Shown here one piece after another: positions 8,169 to 15,608 of a stretch of DNA of 64,000 nt. Every line of letters starts with the position of its first letter. Positions within the stretch are counted from its first letter, which is position 1. The stretch spans positions 310,001-374,000 of the forward strand of contig CANNEK010000004.1 in assembly GCA_947503625.1 (NCBI GenBank). Direction: 5' to 3'. The translations under genes were made by a program, and so were the position numbers. The stretch is from an uncultured Kordiimonas sp. GTDB taxonomy: Bacteria > Pseudomonadota > Alphaproteobacteria > Sphingomonadales > Kordiimonadaceae. The notes beneath the pieces are model-generated. The model saw only the letters and a list, made by a program, of their open reading frames with translations, did no database searches and was not told the origin of the DNA.

Positions 8169-8899
8169 GCGGCAGTAAAAATGCATCGGGTATGGAAGGG
8201 GCTTCCAACGCAGGCTGGATGTTGACATTCGCCGATCTGTTATCCTTGATGCTGACTTTTTTTGTGCTTGTTTTTTCCATGAGTACGATTCAATTCGATA
8301 GCTGGAAAGATGTTGTCGGCACAATGCGGGATGAGTTTAACCCCAATTACCGTGCCATCACGGACCGACGCTTTGATAATACACAGGCGGTAGCTCGTAG
8401 CAGCATTCCCGGGTTGAACCTCAATTATCTTATGACGCTGATAGAACGTGATCTCTCAAGAAATGCTGGTCTTGAAGATGCCACAGTAAAACGTGAGCAG
8501 GACAGGGTCATTATTTCCGTTCCTGCAAGTCGTTTGTTTGAGAACAAAACAGGGCGCTTTCAAACAGGAGCTCCTGACATACTTGCTGAACTTGCAGGTT
8601 CCCTGTTGCAGATCAAAAACAAATTGATGATTGCAAGCCACACGAACGACCTGCCTGTATCGAATGGGCGCTTCCGTTCAAACTGGGAGCTTTCTGTGAC
8701 GCGGGCGCAATTGGTGGCTGGTGTTCTCGTCGACGCCGGATATCTTCAGCCTGTCACAGTTCTGGGGCACGGTGACAGTAAATTTATGGCAAAACAGACC
8801 GGTGCTCGCGTGACCGTTCAGGAACTGGATGCTCAGGAACGCATAGATTTTGTTATACTGGGCGAAAGTCGGACAAATGGAATACTGGATGTTTTTTAA
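8165..8899 (+). CDS. motB: Flagellar motor stator protein MotB
   Basis: MotB anchors the stator to peptidoglycan and supplies the aspartate of the ion channel. The 244-residue product has the transmembrane helix WMLTFADLLSLMLTFFVLVF with Asp24 in the conserved position. A periplasmic linker and an OmpA-like domain follow (about residues 100-235, including the SNWELSVTRAQLVAGVL segment). It begins 4 bases before the end of the preceding MotB-like gene. Its 3' end overlaps the start of the giant TPR gene. The partner MotA must be encoded elsewhere. Confidence 0.88.
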   Translation: MSGSKNASGMEGASNAGWMLTFADLLSLMLTFFVLVFSMSTIQFDSWKDVVGTMRDEFNPNYRAITDRRFDNTQAVARSSIPGLNLNYLMTLIERDLSRNAGLEDATVKREQDRVIISVPASRLFENKTGRFQTGAPDILAELAGSLLQIKNKLMIASHTNDLPVSNGRFRSNWELSVTRAQLVAGVLVDAGYLQPVTVLGHGDSKFMAKQTGARVTVQELDAQERIDFVILGESRTNGILDVF

Positions 8900-11800
8900 G
8901 TTTACATTCCGTCAGTCTAAAGCGCTTCTTGGGCTTGCCGCGTTCCTATGCGGTATAGCGGTTGCTGGTGTTACTTTTGTGCCCGAGGTTTCTGCCCAGT
9001 CGCAGGGTACCCTGCAGTTGCAAGGTGCATTGCAGGCTAATTACAGCCGGATTGTTCTCGACCTTCCGGACAATATTTCCTACACGATATCGCAACGCAA
9101 CCGTTTGCTGACAGTTTCGATTGACGGCAGGTTTGAAGTTGATTCCTCATCATTTGCCGGTGCTAACCTTCAGCGAGTTGGTAATGTTGCTGTTCGACGT
9201 TCTGCCGGTCGCACCAACCTCGTATTTGATGTTCTGCCGAATATATCGCCACGAGATTTCCGCTCTGGCGGTTTCGTCATTGTTGATGTTTATGGTGGTA
9301 ATCTGAATGCAACGCTTAGGAATGCGGCACGCAGGGCCACATCATCATCCGGTTCAGCCAACCCTCAAGCCACTGCAGGTCAGACAGGTGTCAATCCAGA
9401 AGATACCGGCACCGGTAGCAATGCAAATGCCGCCGGCACCCCCTCTACTACGCCCGTAGAGGATGGTTTGAATGCGGGAGGAACGGGCCCCGATGTCCCG
9501 AGTGCGAATGCCCAATCCGTCGAAAACTCGAGTGCGACCAATCAGTCTTCACAAGGCTCGGGACAAAACGAACCTCAAGGCAACGTATCCCAGTCCGGAG
9601 AAAATGACGGTGGCCAAGAAACCTCTTCAACGGACTCTGAACAAACTGACGACCAGTCGGCAGGTCCCGGCAATGCTTCTCCACCTATAGCTGACAATGT
9701 TTCTTCAACGACAGGTTCACCCATATCGAGTGTCGCGAATACAGAGAGGGATGAAGAACCGATTGTTGACCAGGAGCAGGCGCAAGCCGCTGCCCGACAG
9801 CAAACCGGGCCAATATCTACGGGCCCCACGGACGTGTCTGCAGATATCCGCGAGCAAGTCAGCGCAATCGAATTTGGCGAAATGGATGATGCCGGGGATG
9901 ACGCCAATACCGTTACTGTGCAAACCGAAGACTTTGAAGAAAGTGTGAAAATCAGCTTCAATATGCCCGAAGATGCTGCAATTGCGGTTTTTGAACGCGG
10001 CGGGTCTTTGTGGACGGTGTTTGACAAACCTTTCAAACTGGATACCGCAGGTCTCAGGGCTGGCGGTAATGAAGTGTCTCGTCGCATTCGCAGAATGGAG
10101 CAAAGTCCGGATCCGGATGCTTTGATTTTGCGGATGAATATTCGTGCGAACCAGAATTTTGTCGTGGAGCGGGACGAAAACACTTGGCACATCAGCCTGA
10201 AAGATACTCCTGCGAAACCCCGTTTTCCCCTTCGGCCAACAAGGCGTGATGAACCGGGGCAGGGTCAACAGATATTCATTCAGGCTTCGGACATTGGCCG
10301 AAAAGTAGAGTTCGAAGACCCCGATATTGGTGACATGCTGGTGGTGCTGCCGACGATGCGCCAAAGCACTGGAGTTGCTCAAAAGTATAGTTATGCCGCA
10401 GCGGAGGTTCTCGAAACTGCACAGGGCATAGCTATCAGCCCCTTGTCTGACAATGTGGCTATTGATCGGTTTCGTGACGGCGTCGCCATTCGGTCTACGG
10501 GCAACAGCTTGTTGTCCGCGTCGAGGTTATCAAGGGCGACCGGCATTGGTAATGATGCGCAGATAGGTTTTGCCCGCCTCATAGATTTTGAATCATGGCG
10601 TATCGGGCAACCTTGGGAGTATCGAAAGAATAAAAGCCGACTACTCTATGAGCTGTCGCTATCCAACCAGGAAAACGCAAATGATGTGCGCTGGAAATTG
10701 GCACGCTATTTTCTGGCACATGGTCGTGCTGCTGAGGCTCTTGGCGTTCTTAAAGTCATGTCGAATAACGATGAGTTGCTGGAAAAGAATGGTGAATTTC
10801 GTGCGGTTCGCGGTGTAGCGAATTTCAAGCAGGGGCGACTTGACCAGGCCGCAGCCGACTTGTCGGTCAACGAGCTTGAAGCGGAACAGGACGCCGAGTT
10901 ATGGCGTGCGGTGGTGGCGGAGGCCCGTGGGAGATTTGACGATACACTCGAATTTTACAGGCGCGGCAAAGATGTCATGGGCACATACGACGAGTATGAC
11001 CGGGCAGAACTGCAGCTGGCCGTTGTGCGTGCGGCGATCGAGACAGGTGATATCGAGCTGGCACTTGAAGAACTGGAGTTGATGAATGGTCTGACGCTGA
11101 CCGAGGGGCAGCTCTCGGAAACAGTGTATCAAAGTGCTCGCATTGCCGAGATTCAAGGACAAACTGATATTGCACAAACCCAGTTTGATGATCTTACAGA
11201 GTCGTCTGAGCGTTGGATCGCAGCCAGAGCACGATACTCGCGTACGCTGTTCGGACTGAATAACGGCGATATCGACCCGGAGACGGCAATCGATCAGCTT
11301 GAACGTCTTCGCTATGCCTGGCGTGGTGACCGATTTGAAAGCTTGCTTTTGAATGATCTTGCAGACTTGTACTTTGAAACGGGGCAATACGAAACTGGGC
11401 TGGAAACGCTGCGACAAGGTGTTTCTTACTACCCCGTGCTTGCACAGGAAAAGCGCATGTCTCAGAAAATGGGCCAGATATTTCGCTCGCTGTTTCTCGA
11501 CGGCATGGCCGAAGAAATGACGCCAATTGCCGCAATTAGCCTGTATTACAAGTTTCGGGAACTTACGCCGCTCGGCAGCGAAGGTGATTTGATGATCCGA
11601 CGTTTGGCAGACCGGCTGGTTTCCGTTGACCTTCTGGACCGGGCCGCTGACTTGCTGGATTATCAGGTAAAAGCACGTACTGAAGGGGCCGCGCGTGCTC
11701 AGATCGCTGCGAACCTGGCGAAAATCCATATTCTCAACCGGAAGCCTGAGGCCGCTCTGGAAATTCTCCGTGCAACGCGCGAACCCCGTTTACCTCAAGA

Positions 11801-12266
11801 TATCCTCGCCAATCGCCGTCACGTGGAAACACGCTCGCTCATCGAATTGGGACGGTACGAGGAAGCAGAAGTCCTGATTGAGGATGACCGCAGTGCCGAT
11901 GCGGAAACACTGCGCGCCGATATTTTTTGGGGTAGCAAGAACTGGACACAACTGGTCCCCACTATTCGTCGTTTGCTGGGCGACGGATGGCGTCGCAACG
12001 AATCCCTTACTGAATTGCAACGCCTTAATCTCACCCGTCTGGCGATATCCATGACATTCAGTGAAGACCGGGCAGGGCTTATTGAAGTGCGAAGACGGTA
12101 CGGTAACCAAATGCGGTCGGGTGATTTCGCGACGGCGTTTGAGTTGCTGACCAATGACCAGGAACTCAGCGGCCGTGAACTTGGCGCCATCGTAACCCAG
12201 ATAGCAAGTGTTGAAAAACTGCAGTCATTCATGCGTGAATATCGGGGCGATTTCACAGGCCGGTAG
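8877..12266 (+). CDS. Giant periplasmic TPR protein of motility cluster
   Basis: I do not recognise a named family. The product is about 1,129 aa. It has a signal peptide (ending SAQ about residue 42), a beta-rich N-terminal domain (about 43-140) that looks like an AMIN-type domain, and a 170-residue Ser/Gln/Asn/Gly-rich linker. A second beta-rich part follows (about 330-560). The last 550 residues are helical TPR-like repeats. The start overlaps motB; ATGs at 8877 and 8889 are both possible, neither with a strong ribosome-binding site. Being translationally linked to motB, it may be a periplasmic stator or ring scaffold, perhaps the counterpart of MotC. That is inference. Confidence 0.75.
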   Translation: MEYWMFFKFTFRQSKALLGLAAFLCGIAVAGVTFVPEVSAQSQGTLQLQGALQANYSRIVLDLPDNISYTISQRNRLLTVSIDGRFEVDSSSFAGANLQRVGNVAVRRSAGRTNLVFDVLPNISPRDFRSGGFVIVDVYGGNLNATLRNAARRATSSSGSANPQATAGQTGVNPEDTGTGSNANAAGTPSTTPVEDGLNAGGTGPDVPSANAQSVENSSATNQSSQGSGQNEPQGNVSQSGENDGGQETSSTDSEQTDDQSAGPGNASPPIADNVSSTTGSPISSVANTERDEEPIVDQEQAQAAARQQTGPISTGPTDVSADIREQVSAIEFGEMDDAGDDANTVTVQTEDFEESVKISFNMPEDAAIAVFERGGSLWTVFDKPFKLDTAGLRAGGNEVSRRIRRMEQSPDPDALILRMNIRANQNFVVERDENTWHISLKDTPAKPRFPLRPTRRDEPGQGQQIFIQASDIGRKVEFEDPDIGDMLVVLPTMRQSTGVAQKYSYAAAEVLETAQGIAISPLSDNVAIDRFRDGVAIRSTGNSLLSASRLSRATGIGNDAQIGFARLIDFESWRIGQPWEYRKNKSRLLYELSLSNQENANDVRWKLARYFLAHGRAAEALGVLKVMSNNDELLEKNGEFRAVRGVANFKQGRLDQAAADLSVNELEAEQDAELWRAVVAEARGRFDDTLEFYRRGKDVMGTYDEYDRAELQLAVVRAAIETGDIELALEELELMNGLTLTEGQLSETVYQSARIAEIQGQTDIAQTQFDDLTESSERWIAARARYSRTLFGLNNGDIDPETAIDQLERLRYAWRGDRFESLLLNDLADLYFETGQYETGLETLRQGVSYYPVLAQEKRMSQKMGQIFRSLFLDGMAEEMTPIAAISLYYKFRELTPLGSEGDLMIRRLADRLVSVDLLDRAADLLDYQVKARTEGAARAQIAANLAKIHILNRKPEAALEILRATREPRLPQDILANRRHVETRSLIELGRYEEAEVLIEDDRSADAETLRADIFWGSKNWTQLVPTIRRLLGDGWRRNESLTELQRLNLTRLAISMTFSEDRAGLIEVRRRYGNQMRSGDFATAFELLTNDQELSGRELGAIVTQIASVEKLQSFMREYRGDFTGR

Positions 12267-12592
12267 TGCCGATGTTCCCGCACAGGCGATCACGCTTGTG
12301 TCAAATCAACCAGAGTTCAGCCGTAATTCGAGGTTTCCAGTTCACGCCGCAATTTGGCTGATGTCTGTATGGTCGACTTAAGTCTTTGAAGTATAATATG
12401 ATTACATGACTGACGAGCGACTCACCAACTCGTGATTGGCATATTATTTTTAATGTGGCTCATCAGGAGTAATATGTTGTCAGACGGGACAGGCCGTCCT
12501 CCCCAACGGCATTGAGATTTGGGGGTGTAATGATGGGGCCGCAATATTATTGGCCACAATGCATAATAAAGTTGAACAGAAGGACTGGGATT
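12267..12592. other. Intergenic region upstream of bufferin operon
   Basis: This 326-base gap holds no supported gene. Just after the TPR gene, an imperfect hairpin CACAGGCG/CGCTTGTG (about 12275-12300) lacks a T-tract and is at most a weak terminator. Further on, GCCGT/ACGGC flank a pyrimidine-rich loop around 12490-12510. The regulator that answers copper or another metal should act in this gap, but I could not match a known operator. Confidence 0.5.
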
Positions 12593-12871
12593 ATGAAATT
12601 CAATCGTATCGCAAAAACAGCAGTAGCAACAACAGGTGCAGTTGCATTTGCAATGACTGTTATTTCGGGCGCTGCTGTCGCTCAAGATAAAAAAGCAAAA
12701 AAAGAGAAATGCTTCGGTGTCGTAGCAAAAGGCATGAATGACTGCGCGACATCAACTCATAGCTGTGCTGGTCAGGCGAAAGTCGACAACCACGGTGAAG
12801 AGTGGATCTATGTGACTGCAGGTCTGTGTGACCGCATTGCAGGTTCGTCCAAGTCTGCGAAAAAAGCATAA
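12593..12871 (+). CDS. bufA1: Bufferin precursor, DUF2282 family (BufA1-like)
   Basis: The 92-residue product has a clear signal peptide (about 1-30, cleavage after AVA) and a small Lys-rich domain with four cysteines at 40, 51, 58 and 79. These lie in the KCFG, DCAT, SCAG and LCDR contexts typical of DUF2282. In Caulobacter, bufferins of this family are ribosomal peptides whose cysteines are converted to thiooxazoles by a DUF692 enzyme and bind copper in the periplasm. The next genes supply that enzyme and its partner. The ATG at 12593 follows AAGGA. The name is by family and synteny; the metal is not shown by sequence. Confidence 0.88.
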   Translation: MKFNRIAKTAVATTGAVAFAMTVISGAAVAQDKKAKKEKCFGVVAKGMNDCATSTHSCAGQAKVDNHGEEWIYVTAGLCDRIAGSSKSAKKA

Positions 12872-12879
12872 ATAGATAA

Positions 12880-12935
12880 CGGACCCCGGAGCCTGTTATG
12901 ACGAATACACACTCGTATAACCCTTCCGGGGTCCG
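12880..12935 (+). promoter_or_regulatory. Hairpin covering bufB ribosome-binding site
   Basis: CGGACCCCGGA (12880-12890) and TCCGGGGTCCG (12925-12935) are perfect 11-base inverted repeats. The left arm contains the GGAG-like ribosome-binding site of bufB, and the ATG at 12898 lies in the 34-base loop. In mRNA this GC-rich stem should limit translation of bufB relative to bufA1. There is no T-tract, so it is not an ordinary terminator. The repeat is seen directly; the control role is inferred. Confidence 0.65.
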
Positions 12936-13782
12936 CCATCCTGTTGGTGTCGGGCTCAAAGCTCAGCATTATCAAGAAGTTTTGGAAAGTCAGCCGGAGC
13001 TGGCTTTTTTTGAGGTCCATGCAGAAAATTATATGATGCAAGGGGGCAATCACCTCAGGTTTCTGGAAGCGATTGCCGAAAATCACCCTTTGTCTGTGCA
13101 TGGGGTCGGGATGTCTTTGGGGTCTGCAGAAGGCTTGAACACGCAACATTTGGCGAAGTTCAGAAAGGTTGTCGACGAATTCAATCCCTGGCTGATTTCT
13201 GAACATTTGGCATGGTCAGTTCATGATGGTCACTATTTGAATGATCTGCTGCCTCTACCTCTAAATGCGACCACGCTGACTGTGGTTGCCGACAACATCA
13301 GGCATATGCAGGATACCATTGGCAGGCGGATTCTTGTAGAGAATCCATCTACCTATGTGTCTTTCAATGCGACGGATATTCCTGAACCTGAATATCTCGG
13401 GCTTCTGGCAGAACGGAGCGGGTGCGGTATTCTGCTGGATGTGAACAACATCTACGTTTCTGCCAAAAACAACTGTTTTGATGCTCATGAATACGTTGAT
13501 GCAGTTCCATCAGCCCATGTAGGTGAAATACACTTGGCCGGTCATACGGTGAAGGATGTTGACGGGAGTGAATTGCGTATCGATGATCATGGTAGTGAAG
13601 TTACAGACGCTGTCTGGTCTTTGTATGATTATACCATACGCAGGATTGGCGAGCGGCCAACACTCATTGAGTGGGACACTGAAATACCTGAATTTAACGT
13701 GCTGGTTTCTGAGGCGGACAAAGCCAGAGAGGTCATGCAGAAAGCAACCTCCACTGAGGAGGCTGTAGATGGAGCCGCATGA
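12898..13782 (+). CDS. bufB: DUF692 multinuclear iron oxidase (BufB-like)
   Basis: DUF692/MNIO proteins are TIM-barrel iron enzymes that modify cysteines in small peptides. This 294-residue protein matches the family in length and order: GVGLKAQHYQE near the N-terminus, FFEVHAENYM, LSVHGVGMSLG, a central ENPSTYVSF, GILLDVNNIYVSA and late IHLAGHT and LIEWDTEIP. These stretches hold the His, Glu, Asp and Asn residues that ligate iron in characterised members. It lies 26 bases after the DUF2282 gene and overlaps the next gene by 14 bases, so it should act on that precursor. Confidence 0.9.
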   Translation: MTNTHSYNPSGVRHPVGVGLKAQHYQEVLESQPELAFFEVHAENYMMQGGNHLRFLEAIAENHPLSVHGVGMSLGSAEGLNTQHLAKFRKVVDEFNPWLISEHLAWSVHDGHYLNDLLPLPLNATTLTVVADNIRHMQDTIGRRILVENPSTYVSFNATDIPEPEYLGLLAERSGCGILLDVNNIYVSAKNNCFDAHEYVDAVPSAHVGEIHLAGHTVKDVDGSELRIDDHGSEVTDAVWSLYDYTIRRIGERPTLIEWDTEIPEFNVLVSEADKAREVMQKATSTEEAVDGAA

Positions 13783-14485
13783 ATTCCAAGCATTTCAGGC
13801 AGAAATGAAAACTGCCGTCTTGAAGGGTGAGGCTGAGCCCGCGCTTATCGCGCGACTATCGAATGCAAATGGTGTTGCAGCCGAGGCCAGATTGCAAATT
13901 CATCATAATAACTACCGCGAGACATTGTCCGACGGCCTTTTGAGCATTTTTCCTGCCCTTGAGGCATTTGTGGGTACAGTGTTTGTGAAGGGCGCGCTTT
14001 CGGAATATTGCCTTGCTCATCCTCCAGAAGAAGCTGCTCTTTCGGGTTACGGTTCCGGTTTTGCTTCATTTTTGGCGGAGCATAAAGCAAGCGAACAACT
14101 CCCCTATGTAGTTGATATTGTTCGTCTGGAATGGGCATTGCACGAGTTGCAGCTCGTTGAAGAAACCAAATACGCCGATCCGGAGATGAACCAGGAAAAC
14201 TGGTCGTTGAGTTCAAATGCACGTATGATCAACAGCGAGTTCCCGCTCATGAGCCTCTGGAGTGTTGCTGCTGGTCAGATACCGCCAGAGGCGGTTCATC
14301 TTGAGCAGGGCGGGCAAACGGTCGTCGCTTTGTTGAGAGGTGGAGCAATTGGTTTAATTGCTCTGGATCCTTTGGAAGCATCGATTGTCACGGGCATGGA
14401 AATTGGAAAGCCGCTGCATGGTCATGGCGAGGATACGGCTTCTGTTCAAAGTTTAATCAATAAAGAAATACTGGTTCCGGTATAA
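13769..14485 (+). CDS. bufC: DUF2063 partner of the MNIO enzyme (BufC-like)
   Basis: DUF2063 proteins pair with DUF692 enzymes and are thought to present the precursor peptide. The 238-residue sequence has the family's helical N-terminal part (about 1-110, with LQIHHNNYRETLSDGL and YPALEAF-like SIFPALEAF) and a smaller alpha/beta C-terminal part that resembles a recognition domain. Its start overlaps the DUF692 gene by 14 bases, implying coupled translation and a fixed ratio. The assignment rests on the family resemblance and on the gene order. Confidence 0.88.
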   Translation: MEPHEFQAFQAEMKTAVLKGEAEPALIARLSNANGVAAEARLQIHHNNYRETLSDGLLSIFPALEAFVGTVFVKGALSEYCLAHPPEEAALSGYGSGFASFLAEHKASEQLPYVVDIVRLEWALHELQLVEETKYADPEMNQENWSLSSNARMINSEFPLMSLWSVAAGQIPPEAVHLEQGGQTVVALLRGGAIGLIALDPLEASIVTGMEIGKPLHGHGEDTASVQSLINKEILVPV

Positions 14486-14540
14486 TCCTACTTCGTTGGA
14501 GCAAAGGTGGCTCCGACCACGTCAAAAGGACTATTTTTAG

Positions 14541-14981
14541 ATGATTCAGGCAATTAAAAACATTTATGCGAAGATGAGTGTGATGCTCAATATAGAAGAC
14601 CTTATGCTTCTTTGGTTGAGACTCTGGATAGCAGGTATATTCTACAAATCAGGGCGGACGAAGGCTGGAGAGGGCTATTTGGAACTGAACAGCTTTGCTC
14701 CGGATCTTTTCGAATACGAGCACCCGGTTCCCGGACTTGAGGCTGAAACCGCGGCACAGCTTGCACTTTACGGTGAAACACTCTTGCCTCTTTTATTGAT
14801 CTTCGGTCTTGCTTCCAGGTTTGCCGCAGCTGGTCTTTTGGTGATGGCGCTGGTTATACAAATGGTGATGCCGCAACTTTGGCCAGATCATATTGTGTGG
14901 GCTGCCGCTCTCGTTGGACTTCTCATGATCGGCCCTGGTAAAGTGTCTCTGGACCGAATTATCGGTACCAAATTAGACTAG
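14541..14981 (+). CDS. DoxX-family membrane protein
   Basis: A 146-residue protein with four predicted transmembrane helices and the DoxX-type start MLNIEDLMLLWLRLWIAGIFY followed by KSGRTK. DoxX proteins close many DUF2282-DUF692-DUF2063 operons, such as the gold-induced gig genes of Cupriavidus, where the role is unclear. It lies 55 bases after the DUF2063 gene and before a good terminator, so it ends this operon. Confidence 0.85.
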   Translation: MIQAIKNIYAKMSVMLNIEDLMLLWLRLWIAGIFYKSGRTKAGEGYLELNSFAPDLFEYEHPVPGLEAETAAQLALYGETLLPLLLIFGLASRFAAAGLLVMALVIQMVMPQLWPDHIVWAAALVGLLMIGPGKVSLDRIIGTKLD

Positions 14982-15012
14982 TCCGATTAACCGTTAGAAT
15001 CTGGGTAGTATG

Positions 15013-15049
15013 AAGCCGGGCCCCAAAAAAGGGTTCGGCTTTTCCTTTT
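15013..15049 (+). terminator. Rho-independent terminator of bufferin operon
   Basis: AAGCCGGGCCC and GGGTTCGGCTT pair over 11 positions, two of them G-U, around a short A-rich loop and are followed by TTTTCCTTTT. It sits 32 bases after the DoxX gene and before the Lrp regulator. Confidence 0.8.
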
Positions 15050-15113
15050 CTTATTGAGAATTTCTGCTAATAAATAAGCTGCTATTGGGTAAAAGTTTCG
15101 TAAAAGGCTGAAA

Positions 15114-15605
15114 ATGGACGATATTGATCGAAAAATACTCGGGTTATTACAAAAAGATGCTACGCTGAGTACTGCTGAGATTGCCGAAATAGTCGGCTTG
15201 TCAACAACGCCTTGTTGGCGCCGCATTCAGATTCTGGAACAAGAAGGTTACATCACCCGGCGGGTCGCGCTTGTTGACCGGAACAAGGTCAACGTGCCTC
15301 TTGATGTCTTTGTGGCCATCAGGACCAACGAACATAATTTTGAATGGCTGGATGAATTTGCGCGCATTGTATGTGAATTCCCTGAAGTCGTGGAACTGTA
15401 TCGCATGAGCGGCGAGGTCGACTATCTGATGCGCGTCGTTGTGCCGGACATGACTGCCTATGACAGCTTTTACAAGCAGTTAATCAAGAAGGTTCAGCTA
15501 ACAGATGTCAGCTCCTCGTTCGCGATGGAGAGGATCAAATACACGACGGCGCTTCCATTGGAATATGCTTCCGATAGTGGTCGTCAGCGCCGGCGGAGAA
15601 GCTAG
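15114..15605 (+). CDS. Lrp/AsnC-family transcriptional regulator
   Basis: The 163-residue protein has an N-terminal helix-turn-helix (about residues 1-60: DDIDRKILGLLQKDATLSTAEIA, then GLSTTPCWRRIQILEQEGYI). A C-terminal RAM ligand-binding domain follows, including the segment EVVELYRMSGEVDYLMRVVV. Such proteins usually sense amino acids. It lies only 3 bases before pepN, so the two may be co-expressed; which amino acid it answers to cannot be told. A short arginine-rich tail ends the protein. Confidence 0.93.
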   Translation: MDDIDRKILGLLQKDATLSTAEIAEIVGLSTTPCWRRIQILEQEGYITRRVALVDRNKVNVPLDVFVAIRTNEHNFEWLDEFARIVCEFPEVVELYRMSGEVDYLMRVVVPDMTAYDSFYKQLIKKVQLTDVSSSFAMERIKYTTALPLEYASDSGRQRRRRS

Positions 15606-15608
15606 CGT

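Noticed and set aside
12422-12685. Leftward open frame of 87 residues upstream of bufA1
   Set aside because: Overlaps the precursor gene antisense, is Cys-rich only through that overlap, and has no ribosome-binding site.
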